Shown: piece after piece, positions 25,465 through 35,016 of the stretch
Layout: every line of letters starts with the position of its first letter
How positions within the stretch are numbered: position 1 is the first letter of the stretch
Assembly: GCA_047607345.1 (NCBI GenBank)
Contig: JASGDF010000139.1
Span: 1-64,000, forward strand
From: Pseudomonas_S sp047607345
Lineage (GTDB): Bacteria > Pseudomonadota > Gammaproteobacteria > Xanthomonadales > Xanthomonadaceae
DNA length: 64,000 nt
Direction: 5' to 3'
Position numbers and translations under genes: made by a program
Notes under the pieces: generated by a model
Database searches by the model: none
Told to the model about the DNA's origin: nothing
What the model saw: the letters and a program-made list of their open reading frames with translations, nothing else

Positions 25465-27096
25465 TCACCGCAGGTTACTGCACGACTTGTTGGAACGCGC
25501 ATCGGCAATTGACGTGCAGACTGCAATACCGGCTGTTTTGTAGAACGCTGGAACCATCACATATCCAGAGGGCACCCTGATAGTGGACAAAGGTCCAGCA
25601 TGGGCGCCGTTGAGCGCATTTGCCGCATCCGGCAGGAACGGCCGTAGATCATCAGATACTACCTTGTAGGTCAATACGACCTTGGGCCGCAAGGACAGCG
25701 TGGATTCTTCAACCTTGTATTCGGAAAGCCACTTCAGATTCTCCGGAGACTTCACCAGATCATAGTTGGCCCAGTTTCGATCATTGTCGTTGGACGACAG
25801 ACTCAATCCAAAAACGTAGACTCCACGGGATCCGTTCGAAAGCAATGAGGTTATTCCCGACCAAAGATCGTCGCTGTCTTTATATCCCACATAATTGTTT
25901 TTTTTTGCATCGTGGCTGTATTCGGTCGTCAGCACCCAGGTAGGGCGCCGACTTTGAGACGCCTCGACGTATGCTTGGAGCGCATTGAACCTGAGAAGGT
26001 TCGAGCCGCTTCCATAGCTATCGGCGCCTAGTCCATCAAAACCAAGCTTCGGATCGAGCGATATCCATATCCGCGTAGCCTGCCGGTGCCGTTTGGCGAC
26101 GATTGGTATTCCGCTTATCTGCCTGATCTTTTCAAGATTCTCGTATATTTTGGAACGCAGGACATCATCTATGGCTTCTTTTGTGCTCTTCCAAGACGAA
26201 GCACTGGAAGAGCCTACGATCGCCTTGTTGGTAGCTAGGTCTATGGCGATATTGCTGGTGACGGGAAGCACGTTGACTTCGTTGCTGGCCCCGCCCCTCG
26301 CGGCAAGCCAGGCAGCATATTCCTTCCCCCACTTTTCCGGCGATGGCCAGAAATTGGCCGGCGGCGAATACTCGTTACCCATTGGATCGAGCAGTAACCT
26401 GTAGCCGGCCCCTGGCCTTATGGACTTGAGCCAAGCCAGAAGTTTATCGGGATTTTCAGCTATCCAATTATGCGTAACGACCGCAGGAACGATCTTGACG
26501 GTGTCGCCTCGCCTTATCACAGCATCGCTAATGGTGGCAGAGTTGGCCGTCCACTGGATATTTCCTACTTTGTACTTCCCGGAACGGTTGTAAACGAGGT
26601 ATAGCCCACTTTTTTCTAGCTGGATGCTTTTAGGTAACTTCTTGGACATGTCCACCGAGGCCTTGCCGTCTTCGCCAGCAACCGCGATATAAGCCGCGGG
26701 ATCTATATAGTAGCCGCGCGCATCTGCTTTCATTGAAACCGGCGCCTGTATGCCATACCTGAATCCAAGCTCCTCTAGAAGATCGATCACTTTCTGGAAA
26801 TCGCCTGGAGTAGCTCGCGTAAAAGACGCATTCACATAAATGTCACGAACACCGGCACTACGGATCTTCTGAAGGGTTTGCCTATCCCAGCTCAAGTTCG
26901 CAGCGGTTGGATTGGATACGTAACGTGATACGAACATTCCACCTATAGGAATATAGCGCTCACCATCCCAAATCATGGAATGGTCGTCTGAAATATGCCA
27001 CTCGTGCTTTTTCCCCGCCGAATCCTGATACACCCCTGCGTACGTCGGGAAGGAAAGGCACAGCGCGATCGCTACAGTAGCAAGCAGCTTAGTCAT
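25465..27096 (-). CDS. Secreted protein, probable TIM-barrel glycoside hydrolase of unknown family
   Basis: A 543-residue exported protein (signal peptide MTKLLATVAIALCLSFPTYA). I do not recognise a named family. The opening DGERYIPIGGMF followed by a helix (LQKIRSAGVRDIYVN) is the typical first strand of clan GH-A-like barrels. Candidate catalytic residues are E242 in DPMGNEYSPP (an Asn-Glu pair as in GH-A acid/base sites) and E392 in WVLTTEYSHD. A beta-rich insert lies at about 138-205. The C-terminal 75 residues are another beta-rich domain. It lies between the epimerase gene and rmlB inside the assembly cluster, so a role in trimming or depolymerising the exported polymer is plausible; the function is inference. 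Confidence 0.65.
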   Translation of the reverse strand: MTKLLATVAIALCLSFPTYAGVYQDSAGKKHEWHISDDHSMIWDGERYIPIGGMFVSRYVSNPTAANLSWDRQTLQKIRSAGVRDIYVNASFTRATPGDFQKVIDLLEELGFRYGIQAPVSMKADARGYYIDPAAYIAVAGEDGKASVDMSKKLPKSIQLEKSGLYLVYNRSGKYKVGNIQWTANSATISDAVIRRGDTVKIVPAVVTHNWIAENPDKLLAWLKSIRPGAGYRLLLDPMGNEYSPPANFWPSPEKWGKEYAAWLAARGGASNEVNVLPVTSNIAIDLATNKAIVGSSSASSWKSTKEAIDDVLRSKIYENLEKIRQISGIPIVAKRHRQATRIWISLDPKLGFDGLGADSYGSGSNLLRFNALQAYVEASQSRRPTWVLTTEYSHDAKKNNYVGYKDSDDLWSGITSLLSNGSRGVYVFGLSLSSNDNDRNWANYDLVKSPENLKWLSEYKVEESTLSLRPKVVLTYKVVSDDLRPFLPDAANALNGAHAGPLSTIRVPSGYVMVPAFYKTAGIAVCTSIADARSNKSCSNLR

Positions 27097-27202
27097 ACAA
27101 GCCTCAGATCGACGTATGGACCGTCAGTCCCGCTGATTGATAGGGACTGCACTTGTGAAAGGTATATACCGAACCAGAATGCAGCCATGTCGGTTCAATA
27201 AA

Positions 27203-28225
27203 CTAACCCCATTCCTGCGGACAATCTTTTTTCCAATCCAACATTGCATTTTCGAGCGAATACATATAATTATATCCTTGATCAACCAGAAATCGTGGCA
27301 GAATATTATTGGATCGCACCAGCTTGCGAATCCGTACCGGACTGAAAGGATGGTTGATCCCCAGCGGTTTTGCGACCAGATCGATTGCATAGGCAGCGCA
27401 AAGCAACATCGAATACGGAAGATTGGGCACGACACGCTTGACGCCCGCGACTTTGCAGACCGTCGTTACGTACTCGGAGATCGAGGGGCCCGGATTCATC
27501 GACCCATTGAATAGCAGCACGCCCTTGCCGCTTTGCAACTGCGATGTGTGCGCCCACCATATGGCGTTGCATAATTCCTTTACATAGATCCCGGCCTTAC
27601 GCGTGTGACGATTGGCCATGTATACGAAGTACCCCTTACGCACCGCCTTAACCAAACGGGTGACGTTACCTCCTTCTCCAGGGCCAAATACGACTCCTGG
27701 ACGCGCAATCACCAGCCTGCGATTGGCTGCGTCGCGTGCCTGCCAGATTTGGTGAATTTTCTCGGCGGCGAGCTTCGATGCGCCATAGGCACTGACAGGC
27801 ACTGGCAACGTAGACTCGTCCTTAATCTCTTCGCTCACACCATAGGGCGAAATCGAAGAGGTAAAGGCTATATAGTTGCAATTGACCTGCTCAGCCCACG
27901 CCGTAACATTTTCAGCTCCCTTAAGATTGGTGTCGAAGTACTCCCAGTCCTCGTGTCCAGGCTCGCGATGCACTGCCGCGAAGTTAGCGATAAATCCCAC
28001 CTTTTCCGATGGTCGCCATGTAATAGGGCCTCGCACATCGCCCGGCACGAACTCTACCTGATCGGCATATGCAGCTAGCAGCGCATTACGATAAGGGAAG
28101 GGCTTATCCGAGTAAGATTCAAGGTCGTACAGGTAGACCTTTTCAAACAATCTATTTTTAAGCAAATAGTCGGCAAAGAAGCAACCAATAAATCCCGAAC
28201 CACCAAAAATAATAGCACTAGTCAT
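27203..28225 (-). CDS. NAD-dependent epimerase/dehydratase (extended SDR)
   Basis: A 340-residue nucleotide-sugar-modifying SDR. The Rossmann motif GGSGFIGCFFADYLL is at the N-terminus, the active-site Ser region is FTSSISPYGVSEE, and the catalytic YGASKLAAEK and ARPGVVFGPGEGGN follow. The substrate cannot be told from sequence; a UDP-sugar 4-epimerase or reductase role would fit this cluster. A GT2 gene starts its family just upstream (18-base gap), and the region is visibly AT-richer than the window ends. Confidence 0.85.
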   Translation of the reverse strand: MTSAIIFGGSGFIGCFFADYLLKNRLFEKVYLYDLESYSDKPFPYRNALLAAYADQVEFVPGDVRGPITWRPSEKVGFIANFAAVHREPGHEDWEYFDTNLKGAENVTAWAEQVNCNYIAFTSSISPYGVSEEIKDESTLPVPVSAYGASKLAAEKIHQIWQARDAANRRLVIARPGVVFGPGEGGNVTRLVKAVRKGYFVYMANRHTRKAGIYVKELCNAIWWAHTSQLQSGKGVLLFNGSMNPGPSISEYVTTVCKVAGVKRVVPNLPYSMLLCAAYAIDLVAKPLGINHPFSPVRIRKLVRSNNILPRFLVDQGYNYMYSLENAMLDWKKDCPQEWG

Positions 28226-28243
28226 GTAATTATTTCCAAATTA

Positions 28244-29155
28244 TTAAATCCATCCCATTGCGGCGGCTAGCGTCAGAACCAATCTATCGGATGACCGGCG
28301 CCGTCCGCGCTTGAAAAGAATTGATCCGAGTTTGATCCTACGTTTAAAGCCACGCTCTCTCTCCCATGCTGCCAAAAAATCGGCAGGAATCACGGTAGGA
28401 TTAAGAGCACGCGAGACAAATAGCATGTGTTGGACTTGCTTGGCATACCAACCATTGCGGATTAGGCCAAGTCGTTTTTTTACGCCCGCCAGTGCACCAC
28501 GGGCCCCAGTATCGTTACCATCGTGCTGACGGTACCTCATAGAGGGTTGGGCATCAAAAAACCACTGCTTGCCCAAGGAACGGGAAATAGCGTAGATCAA
28601 CCAATCATGATAATGGACATTTGAGATGTCCACGGCACGATTTCTCAGTAGCTGTTGCACCTGTCTTGCGAAGGGGCCAGCAAGGACGAACGTGCATCCC
28701 TGACCGGCGCCTTCGAAAAGGAAATCGAGATCGGTCGTGACAGGGTTCTGTTCCAGTATCTTCTCCTTGCCATCGGGCCAGAAAGCAATGACAGACGAAG
28801 AATACCCACATGCAGTGCTGATCTTCAGAGCCGAGACTGCGCGCAGCATTTTATCGGCATGCCATATATCATCCTGGTCCGCAAACGCAACGTAGTCGAC
28901 ATCAGTAAGTTCGGCACCTACAAGCGTGCGAATGAAATTCTGTCCCGCCCCTCCCGACGGCTCGGAAAATGTGACCACTTCAATACGATCGTCATTGAGC
29001 GCGGTCGTAACACACTCGGCCGATCCATCCTTTGAACAGTCATCGCCGATCAAAAGCCGGATGTTTACGCCCTGCTGAGCAAGAATGCTTTCAACCTGCG
29101 GCTGCAACCATTGCCCGCCGTTCCAAGATGCCAGTAGTACCCGTACCGCGTTCAT
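28244..29155 (-). CDS. Family 2 glycosyltransferase
   Basis: A 303-residue GT-A enzyme. LLASWNGGQWLQPQVESILA, the nucleotide-binding GDDCSKDGSAE, and the metal-binding FADQDDIWHADKM are typical of bacterial GT2 rhamnosyl/glycosyltransferases. PSMRYRQHDGND and the C-terminal helix suggest membrane association. Given the complete rml pathway nearby, a rhamnosyl donor is plausible but unproven. It overlaps the preceding GT4 gene by 4 bases. Confidence 0.9.
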   Translation of the reverse strand: MNAVRVLLASWNGGQWLQPQVESILAQQGVNIRLLIGDDCSKDGSAECVTTALNDDRIEVVTFSEPSGGAGQNFIRTLVGAELTDVDYVAFADQDDIWHADKMLRAVSALKISTACGYSSSVIAFWPDGKEKILEQNPVTTDLDFLFEGAGQGCTFVLAGPFARQVQQLLRNRAVDISNVHYHDWLIYAISRSLGKQWFFDAQPSMRYRQHDGNDTGARGALAGVKKRLGLIRNGWYAKQVQHMLFVSRALNPTVIPADFLAAWERERGFKRRIKLGSILFKRGRRRSSDRLVLTLAAAMGWI

Positions 29156-30216
29156 GCGAGCTCCAACGCTGGCTCGACGGCCAGGAGGCTTGCCTCCAAT
29201 GCCCGAAGCGAATTATCGGGAGTGTAATATTCGAGACGACCACGGCCTTGAGCTACCACTTCATTGACGCGCGCGGAGTCTTGCAGATCGGCAAGCGCTT
29301 TGCGCCAGCTCTCCTCATCACCCAGTTTTACGAAGAAAGCGGCCTCATCAAGCACCTCCCGATGTATCTCGATGTCGGAGACGATCACTGGACGGCCGCA
29401 GGCCAGTGCCTCCAAAGGGGGGATTCCAAACCCCTCCCATTTGGAAGGATAAATCAGTGCCATGCAACCTTGGTACAGACGTACCAGTTGTTCGTTTGAG
29501 ATATAATCATGGAATTCAACGCTCGCCCCGATCCCAGCCCGCTGGATTAGACGCTCCAGCACCCTGCGGTACCTGCCACTGCAGGAGGTGATGACAAGCC
29601 GGTATTTGTCTTTCCACAGATGCGCATAACGCAATACTTCGTCTACGTTCTTGTGGCTGTATCTTGCCCCGACCATCAGTAGGTACGGAGTCCGAGACTC
29701 AACTTGGCCAGGGGTGAAACGACTTGTGTCGACGGAGTTTGGCACGACATGAATTCTGTCCAAAGCGTACCCATAGGAACTCGCGATATCTCGACGACTG
29801 GTCTCGGAGACAGTGAAGACCGCTCTACACTTGCTCAATAGGCGAGGCACGAAGTACCTGAAGAAAATATATTGAGAAAGATGCTGCCTTGGAAATCTCA
29901 GGCAAATCATATCATGAATTGTTATGATCTGGCCGTCCTGGTTGGGAAGCCCATGATGCGTTGGGGAATAGACCAGCTCATCCTTACCGAATTTCAACCT
30001 GCGCATCCAGAGTTGGCGTTTAATGGCCGCGGATTTTCCACGGCCGATTGCAATACTTTCCGGTGTGACGATCACTTCGGAATTTCCGATATTCGAGGAT
30101 CTACTGCCTATTATCGCAGACCTGAAAATCCCCGCGATCTTAGCGCAGTTCCTCGCATATACCCCAAGCCCGGTTGGCTTTACACCCAACATAGATAAGT
30201 TGACGATTATTCTCAC
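29152..30216 (-). CDS. Family 4 (GT-B) glycosyltransferase
   Basis: A 354-residue retaining GT-B enzyme. The N-lobe begins MRIIVNLSMLGVKPTGLGVY (glycine-rich acceptor loop), with TIHDMICLRFPRQH. The C-lobe has VVPNSVDTSRFTPG, YLLMVGARYSHKNVDE and the donor-site IYPSKWEGFGIPPLEALACG, the E-x7-E region of GT4. The start is GTG 30216 with GGAAG 7 bases upstream. It overlaps the following GT2 gene by 4 bases (ATGA), so both are co-translated. Donor and acceptor are unknown. Confidence 0.9.
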   Translation of the reverse strand: MRIIVNLSMLGVKPTGLGVYARNCAKIAGIFRSAIIGSRSSNIGNSEVIVTPESIAIGRGKSAAIKRQLWMRRLKFGKDELVYSPTHHGLPNQDGQIITIHDMICLRFPRQHLSQYIFFRYFVPRLLSKCRAVFTVSETSRRDIASSYGYALDRIHVVPNSVDTSRFTPGQVESRTPYLLMVGARYSHKNVDEVLRYAHLWKDKYRLVITSCSGRYRRVLERLIQRAGIGASVEFHDYISNEQLVRLYQGCMALIYPSKWEGFGIPPLEALACGRPVIVSDIEIHREVLDEAAFFVKLGDEESWRKALADLQDSARVNEVVAQGRGRLEYYTPDNSLRALEASLLAVEPALELA

Positions 30217-30256
30217 TATTCAGCTTCCAATGGATTATCACGGCTCCCGCCCAGAA

Positions 30257-31540
30257 TCAGGCAGGCGACGGAACTGATGGCCCCACCGACGACCGCTGGT
30301 TATCGTAGATTCTATTCACTGATCCAGCAATTCGCTCGGCACGCGTGCAGCCGAGCATGAAGAATAGAATAGACATAACCTTGTAAGCCATATAGATGTC
30401 GATGAAAAACAGGTTTATGGATAACGCCACCACCATAAGCCGCACTCCGCCACCATAGCCGTATATCGTCTTAATCATCAATATAAAAAATAGCACCCCG
30501 AGTATGCCCGTCTCCGACAACAGACGAAGCCAACCTCCGTCCAAGGCATTGCCGAACGTACCCGGTCCAACCCCCCAGAGCATGTTTCCGGGATTCAAAG
30601 CCCACATCTTGGCCGCGTAAATCCATTTCGGAACGCGTATGCTCCAACTTTCGTCGAGGTCGCCAGAATCTGTCGGCCTATCCAGTTCCCGCCAAGATGG
30701 CGCCTCCTCGGTCACGCGAAAACTCGCGAACGAAGATTGCATTGAACTAATATTCTCGTAGCTGAACAGATTCGCCGAGCGATCGGCGACCGTGGTTGAA
30801 CCTAGGATCACGGCTACAGCCAACAAGAGCGGAACAGCGGCAATGGCTCCTTTGAGGGCGCGTACTACGCCTCCGGAAAATACGAATACCATCAGAATTA
30901 TTGCGAACTGCGCCATTAAGGACATCCGCGATCCGTTCGCCAGAATAAGCAATGTGGAAATCAAAAACACAATAGTTTTCTTGGTTTTACTGCAATCACT
31001 TCTCGCCAAGAAATAGCAGCTAATGATATTCAAGACGACACCAAGCTCCCAGGGACCACTGGTCAGGCCAATCACTCTATCCGACACGTCCGGCCGGTAG
31101 CCGTTCACAGTGAAGCCTCCAATGACGTGGAGGATCTGCAACCCAGCGACGGCCGAATTCGCCCAAAATACGACACTCACCAACTTGTCTATCTTCTTCT
31201 GACCACTAGAGAACAGCGCCAATCCCATGTAATAAAAAACAAAATATTCAGCAAACCTGAGAGGGAACAATAACGATGAACGATCAAAGACAACCGTGTT
31301 GTATAACGCACTGAACAGGCAAACGAAGAAGAACGTCCAGAACCAGCGTTCTTCCCTTGCCCATAGGGTGGGACCCAGGCGCGCTTTTATGGCCCCTCGC
31401 CAAACGAGCACAGAGGCTATCGTCGCAATCACCAGGTCGTCGACTCTCAATCCTGCACTGAAGTTGCCTACCGAGATCAGGTTGATCTTAGGAAGGAGGA
31501 ACAGGAGATAAATAGAAAAAATCAGAAGAATTTTATTCAT
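30257..31540 (-). CDS. wzy: Wzy-like polysaccharide polymerase (O-antigen ligase/polymerase type)
   Basis: A 427-residue protein with about 10-11 hydrophobic segments and one large polar loop (about residues 255-330, TTVADRSANLFSYENISSMQ onward), the usual Wzy topology. Small motifs of the Wzy_C region (LILANGSRMSLMAQFAII; WGVGPGTFGN) are visible. Such proteins are poorly conserved, so the call rests on topology plus its place between glycosyltransferases and in a cluster with a Wzx and Wzc. It should link lipid-carried repeat units on the periplasmic side. Confidence 0.82.
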   Translation of the reverse strand: MNKILLIFSIYLLFLLPKINLISVGNFSAGLRVDDLVIATIASVLVWRGAIKARLGPTLWAREERWFWTFFFVCLFSALYNTVVFDRSSLLFPLRFAEYFVFYYMGLALFSSGQKKIDKLVSVVFWANSAVAGLQILHVIGGFTVNGYRPDVSDRVIGLTSGPWELGVVLNIISCYFLARSDCSKTKKTIVFLISTLLILANGSRMSLMAQFAIILMVFVFSGGVVRALKGAIAAVPLLLAVAVILGSTTVADRSANLFSYENISSMQSSFASFRVTEEAPSWRELDRPTDSGDLDESWSIRVPKWIYAAKMWALNPGNMLWGVGPGTFGNALDGGWLRLLSETGILGVLFFILMIKTIYGYGGGVRLMVVALSINLFFIDIYMAYKVMSILFFMLGCTRAERIAGSVNRIYDNQRSSVGPSVPSPA

Positions 31541-31631
31541 AAGATTTAGGCCGAGGCGGATTTCACCGCGCCATCGCTACGCCCATTACAGGCAGTCTCC
31601 AATAGCGTGGAGCATCTGGAGAATCCTACGA

Positions 31632-32831
31632 TTAGTATGCTATGACTGCGTCATAGACGTCCAGATGCCTGCTGGCGTAATGTTGTATATCGAGAAATCT
31701 TTCACCGCTCTTTCTGGCATTCAAACTCATTTCTTGGATGGTTGCTTTACTGCCCATCCTGCTCAGCGCGGCCGAAAGAGCGCCCGCCTGTTCGGGTTCG
31801 AACACCAAGCCGTCCTTTCCATCTTCGATCATTTCGACGATCCCCCCCCTTCTCGAACCGATCACCGGCTTGCCGAAAGCGAACGCTTCTGCGACCACCA
31901 TTCCCAGTGGCTCATCCCATAGAGACGGGACCACCACGACATCGACGTTTGGAAAAAAATCCTTTTGGGCCACCCGCCCCAGGAACCTGATGCTGTCCGA
32001 TGCGTATTCTTTTTTGAGATGGGCATCGTAAGAGCCGTTGCCTGTCCCAGCGACCCATAGTTCAGCGCCAGCGATTTGCAGCGCACTAAACGCGTCCAGC
32101 AGCAGCGCAACTCCCTTGCTCGGAGTAATAGATCCGATGTAACCGAACCGTACTTTTTCGCCGACGTGCTCCCGGCCTGTTCCCGCCCCGACTCCCAATG
32201 CATTGCGATCACGCGCGTTGTAGATCACAGCCTTGACTTCGGCCTTAGAGAAATAACCGCGCTCTAGATGGCCGCTTAGCATGAATTTGCTGATACCAAT
32301 CACACCGCCAACCAGGTTGGAAACCCTTGGATGCAGCGTTCTCAACACGCGGCAGTCAGTACAACGGGCAACGCATTGTTTTCCATTGCGAAAAAGCGTG
32401 GAGCGGGGGCATAGCAGATATTGGTCGCGAAGCGTATGGACCAACGGTATCCCCAAGGAGCGTACGGCTTTCCATATCGATACCGACAATCCAGTGATTA
32501 CATGGGTATGTACGACATCAGGCTTTTCCTCGCCGCATATTCTCTTGACATCTACCTCTGACCACGGGTTGTACATATCAACTGAGTGATAGAGCAACCG
32601 AGCGGCCAGGGAAGGTTGGACCGAATCCACCGGCCGGAACACATTGCGAACCGGCAGGTAATGCACCCGGACGCCATTGACTATTCTGCAGCCCGGCTCG
32701 CCATGTGCAAGCGCTGCCACCACCACCTCATGCCCCAGCCCTGCCAGCGCATCCACCAATGTCCTCAGGGACTTCTGCCCTCCTCCTCCTACCGGCGCCT
32801 CGTAATTCGTAGCTAGCATCAGAATTTTCAT
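31632..32831 (-). CDS. Family 4 (GT-B) glycosyltransferase
   Basis: A 399-residue GT4 enzyme. N-lobe: MKILMLATNYEAPVGGGGQK and VVHTHVITGLSVSIW. A Cys-rich segment (CPRSTLFRNGKQCVARCTDC) is typical of one GT4 subgroup. C-lobe: FGYIGSITPSKGVALLLDAF, VVPSLWDEPLGMVVAEAFAF and GKPVIGSRRGGIVEMIEDG. Its start overlaps the pyruvyl transferase stop by 4 bases. The sugar donor cannot be told from sequence. Confidence 0.92.
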   Translation of the reverse strand: MKILMLATNYEAPVGGGGQKSLRTLVDALAGLGHEVVVAALAHGEPGCRIVNGVRVHYLPVRNVFRPVDSVQPSLAARLLYHSVDMYNPWSEVDVKRICGEEKPDVVHTHVITGLSVSIWKAVRSLGIPLVHTLRDQYLLCPRSTLFRNGKQCVARCTDCRVLRTLHPRVSNLVGGVIGISKFMLSGHLERGYFSKAEVKAVIYNARDRNALGVGAGTGREHVGEKVRFGYIGSITPSKGVALLLDAFSALQIAGAELWVAGTGNGSYDAHLKKEYASDSIRFLGRVAQKDFFPNVDVVVVPSLWDEPLGMVVAEAFAFGKPVIGSRRGGIVEMIEDGKDGLVFEPEQAGALSAALSRMGSKATIQEMSLNARKSGERFLDIQHYASRHLDVYDAVIAY

Positions 32832-33949
32832 GGGCGGCTACTGCGCCCCTCGGCTGTATTACCTGTCATCCTACGAGCCAGTGTATCCATTGATGCTCTA
32901 AAGCGCTGATCGGCAGCTTTGACGAAACCGCGTTGCGACGCAAGCCTGTGCGTATCCGCCAACGCGATATCGAGTAAATCGACCACTCTCTTGGCGCTGG
33001 TCTGTTCGACCGACAAGCCGTGTATACCAGCCTGTGCAATCAGGGTATCCGTCTTCGTGGTACGGCTGATGCCCACTACCGGTACGTGTCCCAGGGCAAT
33101 GATCATCGCATGTAGCCGCATTGCAACGACTGCGGTCGCGTTGCGGATGATGGCGGCAGCCTGGCGGTAATCACTTGGACTTTCCACCTGCACGGTGCCG
33201 GGGGCTACCTTGCCCAGAATTTTTTGATAGATACCCAGTTCGTCTTCTATCCGTGTATCCATGGAAAGCAGAACGAGCCGATGGACGGGCCACTTCCGGC
33301 GCATCGCGTCGATCAGTGACAGCAATTCACTTACCACTGCTTCGTCTTCACGCTTTTCCTTGACGTAGGAGATCACAAAATAAGGATCGTCCGTAGCAGC
33401 GACCGGCGCAAACGAATCGTTTTCCAACGAAAACACCGGATCGGCAGACAGTACCAGCTTTGTAGAATCCCCAGCCAGAGCATCTGCCGCGAGTTCGAAA
33501 GAACGCTGATCCCTCAGTATCACCGTCTGGCACCGGCGCAGGATGCCCTGGGCGATCTTGGTGGAACGCTGATGGCGCAAAACATCCATACCGATAGGAA
33601 CAGTAGCCACAGGCTTGCCGAGCAGCCTGGCCAAGAAGGTAATTTGCCAAATATAGGGAAGCATTCCACGCAGCAGGCTGATGCCGAGGGCATCTTGGAT
33701 CAGAGTTCCTCCCCCAAGTAAAACGAGATCGGCCTGGCGGATATGCTTGAGCAGCGTGGCCCAACCCGTCAAAGACTTGCGATTGATACATACTTCATTC
33801 AATCCCAGCGCAATCAATCGCCCAGGATTGACTGATGTCACCTTCACATTCGCGCCCGGGAACGTGCGCTCGAGATTTTTTACCAACACTGAGGCGAGCG
33901 CATCATCCCCTAGATTATGCCCGGCCGTACCAACTAAAAGTATGTTCAT
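32828..33949 (-). CDS. Polysaccharide pyruvyl transferase (WcaK/CsaB type)
   Basis: A 373-residue enzyme of the PS_pyruv_trans family, which adds a pyruvate ketal from PEP to a sugar of the repeat unit, giving a negative charge. The N-terminal LLVGTAGHNLGDDALASVLV and the DLVLLGGGTLIQD segment are diagnostic; NATAVVAMRLHAMIIALGHV near residue 290 carries the conserved R-x-H. ATG 33949 has CCAGGA upstream; the extra 37 upstream residues overlap the GT2 gene and are unlikely. Acceptor sugar unknown. Confidence 0.88.
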   Translation of the reverse strand: MNILLVGTAGHNLGDDALASVLVKNLERTFPGANVKVTSVNPGRLIALGLNEVCINRKSLTGWATLLKHIRQADLVLLGGGTLIQDALGISLLRGMLPYIWQITFLARLLGKPVATVPIGMDVLRHQRSTKIAQGILRRCQTVILRDQRSFELAADALAGDSTKLVLSADPVFSLENDSFAPVAATDDPYFVISYVKEKREDEAVVSELLSLIDAMRRKWPVHRLVLLSMDTRIEDELGIYQKILGKVAPGTVQVESPSDYRQAAAIIRNATAVVAMRLHAMIIALGHVPVVGISRTTKTDTLIAQAGIHGLSVEQTSAKRVVDLLDIALADTHRLASQRGFVKAADQRFRASMDTLARRMTGNTAEGRSSRP

Positions 33950-33983
33950 CGACTGTCCTGGGGTTAAAACTTGGTCAACCAAA

Positions 33984-34982
33984 TCACGGGAGTGGGAACT
34001 CTGGATGTTCACCGAGTCTTTTTGCCAGGCCATCTTGTACCGCCCTGCGTACCAACCCATACCTTGCGGTTTTACCCGCCCTCAATGCCTTGAGTCGCAG
34101 TAGCGCCATGTACGTTTCACGATTCAGCCATGAGACCAAACGATTGCTAGGCCTGCAGTAGCGACCGAAATACACGCCGTTCCTGGTCCCATAATAAACG
34201 CGTAAGTCACTGCCCTGATTAAGGACTATGTCGAACGAGGTTGTCTTGGTTTCCTTGCGAGTATTCCATGAGGTTTCCAGGTCGTCGATCTGCGCCTTGG
34301 TAACCAGCATAATTCTTCCGCCGGCATGGGTAACTCGGTACGTAAATTCACTATCATCCGTATATAGCACGAAATCTGCCTTCGGCAAGCCAATTTGATC
34401 AATGAGTTCGCGCCTGAAGAACATGCCACTGTAGGGAGCAATGTCCATCTTCACCAGATCGGCAATCGTTCCAGGCCCCGGTTTTCTGCTATGCAGTCGG
34501 CGCAGCAACTTGTAAGGAACGTCCTTCAGGTGAAATCCGCGAAAGCTGTTGTTCCTCAGATTTACTCTACTTGCTGGCACGCCAGCGGCTACGTCAGGCT
34601 GATGTTCCGGCCGGAACGCTAGCAACGCCAGAGGGCCTTGGCTAGACTGCTGCAGCCTAGCGTGGGCATCCAGCAAAGTGCTGATGCAACCGGCCCGTGG
34701 CAGGTTGTCGTCGTCGAGCAGGAATATGAAATCAGCATCCGATGACGCAGCATAACGAAGCCCAGCCGCATAACCTGCGGCTGATCCTTGATTGCGTCCC
34801 ATGGGAACCACACTGACAAAACCAGCGTACCGCGTCTCGAGCGTTTCCTTTACTGCCCAGCGGGCGCCGTTGTCGACCACTACCAGCGACGATACTCCTT
34901 GTGCACGCAGTCCGTCGATCACTTTATAAAGGTAATCGGATCGTTGGCCGTATGTAACCGTCACTCCGACGATCTTACTCAT
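33984..34982 (-). CDS. Family 2 glycosyltransferase (GlfT2/rhamnosyltransferase-like)
   Basis: A 332-residue GT2 enzyme. VGVTVTYGQRSDYLYKVIDG, LVVVDNGARW, NQGSAAGYAAGLRYAA and the metal-binding FIFLLDDDNLPRAG are present, with the acceptor-side YTDDSEFTYRVTHAGG (the D-D-x-E pattern seen in GlfT2-like enzymes). The C-terminus is basic. It lies between wzx and the pyruvyl transferase gene in the same direction. Confidence 0.9.
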   Translation of the reverse strand: MSKIVGVTVTYGQRSDYLYKVIDGLRAQGVSSLVVVDNGARWAVKETLETRYAGFVSVVPMGRNQGSAAGYAAGLRYAASSDADFIFLLDDDNLPRAGCISTLLDAHARLQQSSQGPLALLAFRPEHQPDVAAGVPASRVNLRNNSFRGFHLKDVPYKLLRRLHSRKPGPGTIADLVKMDIAPYSGMFFRRELIDQIGLPKADFVLYTDDSEFTYRVTHAGGRIMLVTKAQIDDLETSWNTRKETKTTSFDIVLNQGSDLRVYYGTRNGVYFGRYCRPSNRLVSWLNRETYMALLRLKALRAGKTARYGLVRRAVQDGLAKRLGEHPEFPLP

Positions 34983-35016
34983 GATAAATTCCGCGCATCG
35001 CCTGTCGGATCCTTTT

